Part shown: piece by piece, positions 11,473 to 23,693 of the stretch
Layout: each line of letters opens with the position of its first letter
Position numbering within the stretch: position 1 is the first letter of the stretch
Assembly (NCBI GenBank): GCA_030248135.1
Contig: JASANC010005470.1
Location: forward strand, 1-64,000
From: Theristus sp. LFF4_11
Taxonomy: Eukaryota > Nematoda > Chromadorea > Monhysterida > Xyalidae
Length of the DNA stretch: 64,000 nucleotides
Reading direction: 5' to 3'
The notes under the pieces: generated by a model
What the model was told of the DNA's origin: nothing
Databases searched by the model: none
Seen by the model: only the letters and a program-made list of their open reading frames with translations
Translations under genes and position numbers: made by a program

Positions 11473-14451
11473 TCACGTTTTCAAGAATCTGTCCGCCAAG
11501 CGAGCGGCTTCTTCGACTTGCATCAAGGTGTCTTCGATGAATTTTCGCCCGTGCTCTTCCGGGCAGCAACCGGGCATTGTTCCAGCAAAGATTCCTTGCG
11601 CAAAGCCGGGCATCATCGGCAAATAGAGACACTGGTGCGCTGCAAGCGTCTGCCAAAAGGCCACGTGAAGTTGTTCGCGTGAAAATGGTGGTTCCGTGGA
11701 ACTCTGAAACTTTTATTCCGGGAAGTCAGTTTGAATTGATAAGCAGCGGTAACATTTCCTGACTATCCAGCGCACTGCTCTGACAGTCGTCTGGACAAAG
11801 CCGCAGACTTTTTGACATTTTAACATTTCTTCATCCGCTGATCTGTCAATGATGGAAATTCAAGAAGAGCCCGTAACAACCAACAACCACAAAAAAATGC
11901 GAATTCGACTTGCCATATCTTTGCTACGAGAAAACGTCTGCCGGAACGTTTCATAGTAGACGTCCAGCATTTCATTGCGATACGACTCGGTTTGCATTTT
12001 GCTCGGAATGGCCACCTGCAGTGCGCGAGCAAGATCGAACATTCCGTTACTCCAGGCAGCCAGCTGAATAATGTATTTATTGCATTTCTTTAATCATCTA
12101 TCTTAAATTAGTGGATGCTCGTCTGCATACCGCGGCCCGTCAGAAGTTCGGACCCCTTTGGACTTTTTGTTCTGGGGGCATTTGAAAGCTCTTGGTGTGT
12201 GCTTCGGAGCAGGCGACCATCGACGGATTGAAAGAAATGATCCGCTCAGACGAAAGAAACAATCAACAGCAATATCAATCAATCGATCACGTCGTATAAT
12301 ACCGTTACTCATGCCATGCGTCATTTCAGACGGTCCGGAGTGTATTGATCTGCTGAAGTTATCCTCGAACAAAGTGCACGGGGGTTCGTGTTGATGCGTT
12401 GGCTTTACCTGCCAATCGACAATGGCCGTCACAGCGCCGGTTGGCTGGCCGCCATTGTCCAACTGAAACAGCACGTTGTTCGTGTGCACGTCGCCGTGCA
12501 TCAGCACGTCAGGCAGGCCGTGCGCTTTGTGCAGGCTGTAGATTTGTTCGATTTGCGACTGATAATCGCCCAACGTTTGCGCCTGTAAAATGGTGGCCAT
12601 AACAGAGCAGTGGAAAATGTGTTGACATCGTGAAACTGTGTGCTGTTTTCATTTTATAGCGTTATGCAGTGCCAACAAAACATCTCATATTTTCGAATTC
12701 GATTGAACTTCTTTTTACATGTTTTTTCTTAACTGAAAACACTTTTTTCTGCATGAAAGCGCATAAAAACGTGCGTCTGCCAGTAGTTTCTGATTGCCGG
12801 CGACGTGTGCCTTGAAATGTTCATTCGTCTGCAAGTAATCCATGAACTTCGCGTGTGTCTTTGGTGCACCGCGCATGAAGTCCTGCCAGATTTCACCACA
12901 ATCAACAAACTCAATGGTGCTGATGTCGTTTCGCAATGACCACGCGTGCAAATAGGCCAACGCGCGTATGAGCTGCGTAGAGAACAGAGATGATGCAATG
13001 ATAAAACGTGTTGTAAGGTGCAACAATTCAAACTTCTGTTGAGCTGGTGAACAACTGATAAAATTTTTGATGTCACTTTATTGCAGTTTCAGTTCCGAAC
13101 GTTGTTCCGACTTCAGCCTGTTGTTGTTTTCAGCGTACACAATGTTTTACCTGACCCGTCTGTTTCTCGTTCATGCGTTCCATTCTGAACAGATTCAACG
13201 GCCGCGAGCATTCACTGAGATCCTCCATGATCACATAAGCGACCTGGCCGTCATCGGCTGTCTCCAGCTTTTTCACTCCGTACACGCTCGCAATCGGCAC
13301 CACCGAACGAAACTCGCCGCCGGCTGTCATGAAACGCGCGTACGACGTTGCCTCACAGTTGTGCACCTGTAACATGCCCACCAGAAAAAACACTCGTGGC
13401 CTTTTTTCCGTTTCCATTTCCTTCTTCATTCCCATTTGCGTTTTCGTGCCCAAACATGAACATGACCCAGTGACCCGTGACTGAACTGCACGGCAATGCT
13501 GCTGTTCGTCTGAAAACGTATCCACTAGCAACCTTTACCGCTCTGTTGTTCTTTTCCAAACCTCGTTCATTTTGAAGGGAATCGCTAGGAAATTGGCATT
13601 GAGAAGTGAATGGCACAGAAAAGGGCATGAATAGCGCACTGAACAGACAGTATGTGAAGTGAATATTGTCGATTTATTCAAACGTGTCCGGACTAAAATG
13701 ACGTCATTTGCTTAAAAAACGGCCGCTTGTCAAAGTACAGGCACTAAAATGTCAGTTTGGCGTGACTGATTCGACATTCACCATTTGTTCACGGGAAGAA
13801 ATCAGCTAAACGGAAGTCTGGTTTGCTGTGAACGGCAAGCGCATGTTTGGCGGCACATGACGTCATTTCAGTGGGACACGTTTATAAAAATAGGTCATAC
13901 ATGTATTACAAAATCGAAGAAAATAAGAAAAAACCGTTACTTAAGTCGCCAAGAGCACAACAAATCAACTGACCGTTAAGTTACAGAAACGCAAAACTAA
14001 ATTTAAAACTTTTCGAAGCAGGCCTGCAAAGTTGGACCAATAACTTTGTTTCGGACACACTTTCAATTTGTCTGCCCTTCTATTGCATCAATTTGAGCAG
14101 TGGTGACCCTGACCCCGCCCGACTGACCTTGTCCAGGTTGCGTTGCACCGGATCGATCATGTTGTACAGCTCCTCAGCGACCTGCATCAAGTTCACGACC
14201 TTCTGACGCATCGGCACCTTCACGACGACACTTTTCGGTAACTTTTCATTATTCGCCGCGGGTTTCCAAACGAAACGCACACGCAGCATCGCCGAGAGAA
14301 AGCCGATCTGTCCGATCAAATCGGCTGACCAATCAGTGAGCTGCTCGCGAACATTGAGTTCATGACTGAAGTGCTTGGTGAGCTCATCCAAGACCTCCTC
14401 GATTGTTAATGGTGTCCCGCAAATGGTGCGTTCTTTCTTTGCTTCCGCCAT
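11473..14451 (-). CDS. CHK/ecdysteroid-kinase-like protein, 412 aa
   Basis: This is a small-molecule kinase-like protein of the CHK group (EcKinase/DUF1679), which is expanded in arthropods and nematodes and thought to phosphorylate ecdysteroids or other lipophilic or choline-like substrates in the cytosol. Exons: 14128-14451, 13151-13366, 12775-12972, 12409-12582, 11914-12063 and 11473-11649, all phase 0, totalling 413 codons with stop. The typical family length is about 400-430. Diagnostic residues: VVVKVP near 75 (ATP-binding lysine), VHNCEATSY at 109, YVIMEDL near 155, the catalytic loop HGDVHTNNVLF at about 275, and IVDWQ at about 300 (metal-binding Asp). The end of exon 5 fits a GC donor (ATG|GCAAGT); the end of exon 3 only closes in phase with another GC donor (GAC|GCACGT) and is less certain. 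Substrate unknown. Confidence 0.87.
13673..13891. mobile_element. TGACGTCAT inverted-repeat element, copy 2
   Basis: The ends TTATTCAAACGTGTCCGG and GGGACACGTTTATAA (inverted) are each followed inward by AAATGACGTCAT. It matches 3735-3892 in reverse orientation, including ACAAATGGTGAATGTCGAA inside. It lies between exons 1 and 2 of the CHK kinase gene. Confidence 0.8.
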
Positions 14452-17220
14452 TTTTTTCTATTTTTTGTTGTCGCAAACCAGTCAGTAGTAGATGATGTTG
14501 CTGTGGTTCCTTGTTTTTGTTTTTGTTGATTGATAACTGCTGGGTTTCAATTTATTGCAAAGATAATAGACTAAAATTTCAAAATTTACATGATTGCTCT
14601 GAGTAAAGTTCTGCACAGAACGCTAAAAAAACAAAAAAATGGATAGATTTTAAAAGCGATAACTGAATGTGAGCTCAAAAAGCAAACTGTCTATATTGTC
14701 ATGCACCTATTGCTGTAGCGTCAAGTCAGCCAAATAAAAAAATCTCCGAAATGGTGTCCGGTGTCCTGTCCGCCGTAGAGTTCAGAGGCGCTGCCTTGTT
14801 ACTGAAATAAGAGTAGCCACACAAAAAATTCTGACGGTCGTTTTCGCTGCTCACTGCTGAAGCTGATGAGCTATTTTTAGTTCCGGGACACCAAGCGGTA
14901 CAGGACACACCCTCGCAGACAGGACACCGGACACCATTTCGAACTTTTTTGCCATAGCCACTTGACCTTGAATCTGAGATTCAACACGTCATACAACGTT
15001 GATGGGAAACCATATGCATGCTCAAAATTGCGGAAGTGACCCGAGTCCCTAAAGCAGGACACAGTTACCTAAGCATTAAGCAATTTTGAATCACTACATC
15101 AAGAATGGAACTTATCACCGTACTTTTTGCGTTTAGAAATGCATCTACTCGCAGAACCAAATGAAAAGATAAATAATATAGATTTTTACTTCTTGGAGTG
15201 CATTGGACTCCGTTGCAATGCGTAAAACGTATGCGAAAAAAATTGCTTGTCAAAAAATCATAATGTTGGAAAAATTCTGCTAAAAGTGCAATGATCAGTA
15301 GATTGTTTTTACGTGTTTCTCAGCCGCACGGAGCCCACCGGGTACTAAGTTTCAACACTTCGTTGAAAATACCAGTTTATTTCAAAAGCGCTTTCTGTGT
15401 CCGTCCGTTTCTGAAAACCAGTTAACATTTTGTGCATTGAAATGTGATTATGCCCCTGCGGTTCAAGAATCAATCGAAATCATCACAGCATGCCAATACA
15501 AAACTCAATTCAATTATGCTCGAGCCCTGAACCCGCAATAAAAGCGAGAAAAAGACTGAACGAAAACGAGCAAATGCTGATTTTTCGTCCCGAATAAACT
15601 AATGAAATTACCAATGTTGGTGTTGTTACTGTTTCATTTGCATGCGCCACAAAACGGAGTCTAAAATGAATAGAACCGACATCAACTCGAATGTGAAAAG
15701 CAGCCATAAAGCATTTTGGTTTGGTCATTTGGGCATTGAACTTGGTGAGATGTGCTCTGTATCTGCACGCTTGCCGATCTTCAGTGAACAGAAAACCTGT
15801 TGGCAATTGGCATACCCTTTTTTCCAGTGAGGTTCATTCAACTGCTGAATTTCTTGCTTGGTTTTATTTCCATCAGCCAACCAGAGTTTTTGCAAATAAT
15901 TAAAGGCACAAAAATGTGCATAAAACATGCTTTGTGCAATTTTTGTCTCTCTTGCGTAATACACAGTTTTTATTCTATACGGTTCCATGATCTCAAAAAT
16001 GACATTTTCATCCCTTTAATTGATTCCATCGAAAATAACCTGTAATAATACGATATGTGTCATTCGATTATTACCCGTTCATTTTTCGCCTGAATAATCA
16101 AAAATGACTCATGCTCCCTGTCCCTACACAACAGTTGACTTTTTGACAAAGATAATACAGTTGTATAGGTAAATTTTACAATGTTGACTTGTTTATGCAC
16201 TATTGCATGAAAAATACACAACAACACAACACTGGCCAGCGCTTTCGAAAAAAAACTGGTTTTGCGCGCTGTCTTCATACGCTGCATACTACTTCAACAC
16301 TGCAACGTTGTAATGCTTATTGTGCTAACGTGAAGAAAACTTTCCAAGATAGAAAAAACACACACCAGGAACAGCAAAAAACGGCACACAGTGTTTAGTG
16401 ACTTCGAAATAATGTTTTACAGGATCCGATAAGTACATGGAATTGTAAACGCTTAGAGAAATAAAGCAATTCTGTATGCATGAAAAACTCTGATGCTTCC
16501 TTGTGTATCTACCGCAAAAGTGTCCTTTGAAGATTCCAAGACTTTCAAGATGATCTTGTCGATAAAATACATTGGGCTGCCTTTTTCACCCTCAGGCCTT
16601 TTTGCGGCCTTGAAAACAAAAAAACCGACGCGCATACAAGGGTTAGGTGTCATTTTTCTTTTCTGTATGCGTTTTGGCAAAATTATCATGAAGGTACGAT
16701 AAAAAATGTTTCTGAATCTAAATACGTTTTTCTTGTTATGTGCGCTTATGTGAAACATTATAATTTGTGTTGTCGTCTACGTGTTATACCTGGACAGGTG
16801 TGTACTGCACTGAATGAGTCTGAACGTGAATATGACATACAATCACAGTTTTGCTGCATTTGTGTTCCTATTGAATGGAATTTTCTGTTGTTTGTTTGAC
16901 GTTGAGGTTTTGCTTGCACAGTTTTCCAGTCATGTTTCATTTTGGACTATTGCACGTTTATTTTTACTAAATCTGTTTGCAGCTTGCATATATGACTAGG
17001 TATGTACATAGATATTTCATAGATAAGAATAATTCACGAAAATCATATTTTTTAAATTTCTTTCAGATGCAGAAACCACATACGAGATGAAGGTTATACA
17101 GTTACTAAAAAAGTCACATTTCTTACGCTAAAAATGGTGCCCTAAAATTCAGCGATCAAATCGCCATTTCGACACAAAAATTCGGCTTTACAAACAAGCC
17201 ACCATTTTACGACTTCAACC
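14452..17220. other. Intergenic region, no gene seen
   Basis: The CHK kinase gene (minus) and the FAS1 gene (plus) diverge from this 2.8 kb stretch, so both promoters should be here. Apart from a small inverted-repeat element (14746-14942) it is AT-rich and unique. Several open frames of 60-100 codons have no recognisable domain or codon bias and I do not support them. Confidence 0.5.
14746..14942. mobile_element. Short inverted-repeat element with GGTGTCCGGTGTCCTGTC ends
   Basis: About 25 bp at 14746-14770 is matched, inverted and almost exactly, by 14918-14942. The inner part repeats GGGACACC and AGGACACA motifs. Length about 197 bp, non-coding. Confidence 0.65.
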
Positions 17221-20200
17221 ATGACATCGGGAACAATGCAAACCAGTCAAACGTGTGCCATAACCACACAACTGTTTCTGCGAACTTTACTGATTCTGTT
17301 CTCAATCGTTTGCACAAGGCTAACTGACGCTGATCTCTGGGCGGAACTGCAGAGGATAAACGATCTCACGCAGGTTTCAAACGAACAACTTTGGATTGAC
17401 TTCAGCCCAAACTCTATGAACGTTTCCAAAAATTTCGCGACAAACTCCTATAAAAAACGTTTCCAATAATTTTCCGACCAACTCTAGCTTTCGAAATGTC
17501 GTTCTCGCTCTATCTGCACCACATTTATTGCTGTTGATGGGCCAATTCTTGTGTTCTGCGGTGTTCAGTTTCGACGGCTGTGCCAGGAATGGACGGTCTG
17601 CAAGGCGTACACGCAGGACACGAACGCGCGCATCTCCGTGTTCCCGCCGGTGGACGACGTGTTCGCGTACAACCCGGAGTTGCTCGCGATGGACCAGAAG
17701 CAGCTGCTGTCGCATATTGGTCGGCAAACGTCATCATTCTTATCGAAGAGAGCTTTTTGTGAAGATACGCTGTTTCCTTTTCGTTCATGTTTTGCCGCAA
17801 ATTTTCCAGTCGACCAGCAAGTGCCGGAGTTGATGCAAAAGGGCAAATGGGAGAAGCAGACGTTGATCAGGCAGACAGTCAGTAGCGGCAACGTCTACAT
17901 AACACAATTCGAAAATAATCCCGGCAACTTTGTGAGTGGTGTATTTTTTTCATTTTTTTGTTTGTGAACCTGCTTGACACGTAAATTTTTACTGGTTGGT
18001 GACAAATTTGTTTTTTAATCAAAACTAGCCTATTGACCCGAGCGTATGTGGCTTAATCAATGCCAAGCCTTTTTGGTGAAGTGGCATTGACTTAGAAAGA
18101 AAAAAACAGTAACGTTTACTGAATAATAACCCTGAAGAAAATTTACCTTGTGCTGCCGTGAAGTCGCCTACAATACAATATTTTTTAATGTATTTAAATA
18201 AATAAAAAATGCGAAGTTTATGATTTTGCTATTTTTACCCGTTCACCCTAACCGAAGGCAAGCCTTTTTGTAAGTGAAGTAAAATTGAATAAAAAAATAT
18301 AAAAACTAACGTTTTTTAATTTACCCGTTTTAAAAAGCTAATGCTTTTTTACCCGTTTACCTAAGCCAAGCCTTTTTTGTAAAGTGAAAATGCGAAGTTT
18401 ATGATTCTGCCATTTTTTACCCGTTCACCCTAACCTAAGTCAAGCCTTTTTGTATGTAAAGTAAGATTGAATAAAAAACATAAAAATTAACGTTTTTTAC
18501 AATTACCCGATTTAAAAAGCTAATGCTTCTTTTACCCGTTTACCTAAGCCAAGCCTTTTTTGCAAAGTGAAAATGCGAAGTTAATGATTTTGCTATTTTT
18601 ACCCGTTCACCCTAACCTAAGTCAAGCCTTTTTGTAAGTTAAGTAAGATTGAATAAAAAATATAAAAATCAACGTTTTTTCATAAAAAATACCCGTTTTA
18701 AAAAGCTAATGCTTCTTTTACCCGGTGACCCTAACATAAGCCAAGCCTTTTTTTTAAAGTGAACATGCATAGAAGAAACAAAAAAGTGACGTTTATAATT
18801 TCGTTTTGCAGTTTTGGTTCTTTTTACCCGTTCACCCCAACATGACCCAAACATGTTGCAAAGTGAAAATGAATGGTAAATACCATTTCGACCCAATTAA
18901 AAAACTAACTTTTTTCAGAGACAGTTTTGTTACATCTTTCGCAGTCGCTCGTCAAGTTTTGAGCAGCAAAAATTGCCAGTTGCCCATCGTGCGTTACGTT
19001 GAAATTATCGCTCATAACCACGGAGTATCAATTTGAAAATGAAACATGGAGTATCAATTTCAATGAAATTTACTTGTTTTGAACCCAAAGTGCAACTTGC
19101 AATGCCGATGTCGATGTGCGTTTTGCAACCCGATTTTTAAGAACAAAAAAAGTTCAAACTTTTTTCAAAGACGGTTTTGTTACATCTTTCCCAGTCGATC
19201 ATCAAGTTTTGATCAGCCACGCTTCCATTTACCTATGCTGCGCTGAACTGTCTCTGTTGACCAAAGAGTATCATGATGACTGCAGCTATGAAGAGCGACG
19301 TTTTGAGAAAACAATCTCAACTGGTGTTAATAAAAAAATAGGTTAAGGAAATTGAGATGGAGTTTTCTTAAGTAGCAAAAATGGGCGCCAATTCAAATTG
19401 CAAAAAAGTGCCACACACACACGCACGCACAGACACTTTGTAAATTTAATAATATAGATTGCAAGCAGTCGCTAGACAATCTGCTGTTTCGTAATTAATG
19501 CAGACCGTGCTTACCGTTTTTTAAACCGTTTTCGTGCGCCATCGTACCGCTTTTGTATTTGCCCCGCAACTGTTCGGCGAGAAGTCGACGTTTTTCCAAC
19601 CTGCAGGTTTGCACTCCAATCGGTTACCGCGGTTTCAACGGACCTGCACTGTCGTTTGTTCGAATGACCGAGGAAAGGTACTTCGTCGATCGTAATTACG
19701 ACAATCACGATTTGACGTAAGTGATCGATTGGTTTTTTCTTTTTAATATATTTTGGTCCTTCTGTTGCGCAAAGAACATGGATGCATGTAACCGAAGAGC
19801 ACACATTGGGCAAACAATCGCTGGGTAAAAGCATTTTCTGGTCAATTTTCAGTCAACTTCGTGACATGCTCGACCGGGTGCCCGATGTGGCGTTGGTGAT
19901 CTATGGCAGCTCTGCGTGGAACGGTTTCCACACATTCTTTCTGCCGACCGACTACGCGTTCGCTAAAGTCGACCGAATGAAGGTCGACAGAGAGGTAAGG
20001 ATTTTTCAAAGCTTCGTTCGCAAATTTACATTTTTGGGAAAAATGAAATACCGTATTACCCCCATTAAACCCCCCCCCCCACCATTAATCCCCCCCACCA
20101 TTAATCCCCCCCACCAATAAACCCCTAAACCCCCACCCCCCCCCCGACCAGTTTCCGAATAATCCACAGACAAATAATCCCCCATGGGGGTTAATTGGAA

Positions 20201-23200
20201 ACCTGTTTGAAATACATACCCAGCGAATTCAGTGGCTGGTTGCAGTGAAAATGATGAAATTGTGCTACCAAAGTCCCCAAATGGATGAGTTAATGGTAAT
20301 TTCATTACAAAAGGTTGTTACAGTAGGAAATATCTGTGAAAAGTAGAAGTTTCTGCGACTTTATTGCCTGCCATGCAAGGTATTTTTGCCATTTTTCAAC
20401 AAACCCCCACCCCTAGAATTTTTTGTAAATAAACCCCCCCCCCCACCAATAATCCCCCCACCAATAAACCCCCACCCCTAAAAGTCGCTGACGTATTAAT
20501 CCCCCATGGGGGTTTATTGGGGGTAATACGGTAAACGTCATGTATCAAGTTTTGTGTCACGGTCATCGGTTTTGATTTTCGCTGTTTCATTTCATCTTCA
20601 GATGGTAACTTATTCTGTTTCTAATCTTTCTGCGCCTTCAATCATTAGGAAAAGCTGTAAACTTGAAAAAACATTGTGTATAACTGAACTGACTGAACAA
20701 TCGTTCTTTTGCAGGTTCTGCTGGCGCACGTCACCGGCACCAACCGCGTCTTGTTCGCCCATCCGTGGCTCTACGATGGCGGCATTCACTATTACCCGTC
20801 CGTGAAATTCACGTCCACCGTAATCGAAGACAATTACAAGCTGAAACTCGGCATGCGCAACATCACGGACAGAAAGACGGGCAAATTCGATCGTGAGTTT
20901 TTGAAGTGATGTGTTGTTCTCGATGGACAAAAAAATTACGACAATAAAAAATATGCACTGTTGTTTTGGCACACTTCGTTTGGCTAAGGAGACCCGAAAA
21001 GAGGTGCAAGTACTAAGATCAAAATGCATTATATGTATTTTTCTTTTGACTCAATCGCAGTGTACGCAGTCAGCGAGGTCTATGAGCGTTACAGTCATTT
21101 TCGGCGTGGCGCAGTCTGGGCTAAAATCGTCCAGGCGAACATTCCCGTTCAGAATGGAGTTGTACATCTGATCGACAGTGTCCTCGGCGTCGTCAGCAAC
21201 ACCATCGACCAATTGCTGAACGAAAACACACAATGCACGTACGTTTGCGGCTGTTTTGTTTTCGATCTCCGATGAGTATCTATTTTGTCCCCGATCGGCA
21301 TTTATTTGCATCAGCATCAATATTTACTGTCCCCGATTACTATTTTGAAGTCCCCGATTGTGTTCTTTTGTCTTGTACTCCCCGAACATGGTTATTTTTT
21401 CTAGTGTGTGTCTTGTACTCCGAAGTTCATGTTATTCATGTTCAGCACCCTGATGAACTACATCAATCGAATTGGCCGCATCGTTCGCTCATACTTTGCT
21501 GCCACTGGAGGGCTTGTTACGTTCTTCGCTCCGATAAACGAAGCCTTTGATCGCATTCCTGAGGAGGTCGAGCGGAGACTGTTGCGCGACAGAATCTGGC
21601 TGGAACAAGTTAAAACTTTGCAACTGTTTTTCAAAATTTTGGTTCATATTTTAGTGGCAAGTTCTTATTTTCACTGATTTTCAAATCTTAAGTACTTCAC
21701 TCTTAAGACAATCACTTTTTTGCGGTCAGATTCTGAAACTGCACATCGTTCCTGGCAAGGAGTTGACTAGTGACGAGATCACGAATCAAACCGTTGCACA
21801 GACAACAGACCAGACGCGCAGGCTGTTTTTCGTCAAGGGAGAATGGCCGAAAAATAACATCAGTGAGTTTTTTCCGATTTTTGTGTTCATGCTGGATTTT
21901 TTGGCGGATTGACAGCTGAAACGGTAATGTTAAAGCTCAAGATTCCGCCCTGTCAAGATCTGGACAGAAAACACGAATTTTTACTGAAAAACGACGAATT
22001 CTTCAATCCGTTCCTACTCTTCGTTTTATAGGACCTCCACCCACTTATAAGGTCGTCACACACCACTTTTTTCAAAAAATTCTTGATTTTCAAATTTTTA
22101 TATGAGGAACTTATATGCGGTAATTTACGGTACTTACGGTAATTTTTAATGCTGGCTAAATTTACTAAATTTTAGTATAGAAATACCCGTATTTCAGCGT
22201 ACTACGTGCTGGGAGGTGGTGTTAGGGCCACAATCCTCATGGACAATGTTGCGGCAACAAACGGCATTATTCACTACATTGACCGCGTTCTGGGTGTTCC
22301 ATATCAGAGCATGTACAGGATTCTGAGGAACGAAACTGCCACGCAGTGAGTATTATGTTTTTCTTTTCATTTTCGCAACAATTTTCAATTCCATTGTGTG
22401 AAGCAAACTTGTCGGGTGGTTAGAATGAGCTGCTGCGAGCCATGCAATTCCAGTACCTCTTTATTTATTTTAGCTTTGTGAGGTAACAAACTCCGTTGGT
22501 TTGGTGTAGAGGCGAATGAAAGCGAATGGTCCCGAGGACCTATTCCTTCGCCAAAGCCTCCAGCCCCGCCTCCTAGTCCCGGGGGCGTCTGGTCACGATC
22601 TGAGCCCTATCTCCGACATGTTTAAGACAGATTTCTGTGGGTCTTTCATTACATGAATCTTTTTCAGACCAACCAAAATTTGAAACAAATACAAGATACC
22701 TGGCGTGTTTTTCTGTGACAGATTCCTTTGTACCCTTGTATAAAAAATTTCCAGAGCGACGTGGCGCGGTCTCGAGAACATGCAACTACGCTGGACGTTA
22801 GACCCGTGGGAAGTGGTCAGACCGGAGCAGAATTTCACGTTTTTCGTGCCGACAAACGAAGCGTGGGCGAAACAGGTGCCGCAGATGATGCGCGAGTTCT
22901 ACGACGGCAGACATTGGGAGGCGCTGCAATTCGTTAGTCCACTGCGATGTTCAACTTGGGTGGTTTGTGTAATGTGCAAAGCTCTGATTTGTCTCCTGTG
23001 TGATTTTGAAGACTGCAAATTTCATACACTTTTAGCCATTCTTCATGAAAACTGCTGACCTGAAAAATGAAAATTCTTCATGAACCCTTTGCAGGTTTAC
23101 AAACGTCACATGATCCAGGGTCAAGCGTTGATGTTTACCGATCTCAGGGAAAGGACGTACGTCATGATGAACAATGACAAAGTGACAATCAGAAGATACG

Positions 23201-23693
23201 GCAGATGTGAGTATAGAATATTTTTTGGAACGTGTCAAACCAAAATGACGTCATCATCTTCTGTAAAACATGCGCTGGTCATGCACAGCAACTTTGATTT
23301 TCAATTTTTCAAATCGAAAAAGGTGAAAAAATAATTGAAACTCTGGCGATTGTGCATGACAAACGGACGTTTTTAAAAAAAAATTTTGGTTCGGAAAAAT
23401 CTTCGTTTTCCGAAGGATGTTTTCCGCTGTGAGAACCAGCATCCCCTACGAAACGGTCCCTATTGGCGATCGCAGATTTTGAACTGTACTGGCCGGAGGG
23501 CAACAAAGTGGCACGCCTGTTGGAGGGCGGTCAGATCGCAGCGATCAACGGCTTCATGCACCTGGTCGACAACGTGCTCGTGCAGCCGGACGATTTGCAG
23601 GCAGCTGGCGTACAAACGGGCGCAGACACGGTGCTACTGGCGATTGGCGCACTCTTGGTGGCACTCAATCAACAGCAGTACAGGAGGAGATGA
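17221..23693 (+). CDS. Fasciclin-like protein with four FAS1 domains, 661 aa
   Basis: Extracellular cell-adhesion protein of the fasciclin I/TGFBI/periostin type. Thirteen exons: 17221-17373, 17569-17719, 17810-17931, 19607-19716, 19853-19994, 20715-20892, 21061-21238, 21446-21608, 21730-21862, 22198-22345, 22755-22932, 23095-23206 and 23476-23693. Every junction has GT and AG and phases agree, giving 662 codons with stop. The N-terminus has a signal peptide (LLILFSIVC core). FAS1 copies are marked by paired motifs: a degenerate first (VFPPVDDVF), then FFLPTDYAF with NGVVHLID, FFAPINEAF with NGIIHYID, and FFVPTNEAW with NGFMHLVD. The C-terminus has a hydrophobic stretch (TVLLAIGALLVAL) followed by a basic tail. 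It could be a short membrane anchor; a GPI signal would normally lack the basic tail. Four domains and about 650 residues match the family's usual build. Confidence 0.9.
18030..18845. repeat. Satellite array, unit about 182 bp, in FAS1 intron 3
   Basis: TTTTACCCGTTCACCCTAAC recurs at about 18233, 18415 and 18596, giving a period near 182 bp. Each unit also holds a half-repeat TTTTACCCGTTTACCTAAGC and the box AAGCCAAGCCTTTTTTG. Flanking degenerate units extend to both sides. Coding potential is absent. Confidence 0.8.
18903..19212 (+). pseudogene. Two decayed copies resembling FAS1 exon 3 and its acceptor
   Basis: Around 18915-18965 and 19160-19215 the sequence GTTTTGTTACATCTTTC is followed by CAGTCG and a frame reading VARQVL or VDHQVL. 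True exon 3 (17810) starts after TTTTCCAG with VDQQVP. The two copies are clearly related to each other (about 240 bp apart); similarity to exon 3 is short and suggestive only. Neither keeps an open exon with a matching donor. They could be dead duplicated exons or chance similarity in a repeat. Confidence 0.3.
20049..20533. mobile_element. Inverted-repeat element with TACCGTATTACCCCC ends
   Basis: The left end TACCGTATTACCCCCATTAA is matched, inverted, by the right end TATTGGGGGTAATACGGTA. Inside, C-run units ACCATTAATCCCCCC / ACCAATAAACCCC are repeated near both ends (20060-20150 and 20400-20520). It lies in FAS1 intron 5 and is non-autonomous. Confidence 0.75.
23217..23395. mobile_element. 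Decayed TGACGTCAT element, copy 4 (partial)
   Basis: One end, GGAACGTGTCAAACCAAAATGACGTC-like (about 23225-23255), matches the family; the other end near 23355-23395 is only weakly recognisable (ACGGACGTTTTTAAAA). It sits in the last intron of the FAS1 gene. Confidence 0.45.

Noticed and set aside
16453..16758. 101-codon minus-strand open frame in the CHK-FAS1 intergenic region
   Set aside because: No domain, codon bias or splice context; chance open frame.
18030..18845. CRISPR-like array
   Set aside because: Units of about 182 bp are contiguous without unique spacers and lie in an intron of an animal gene; it is satellite DNA.
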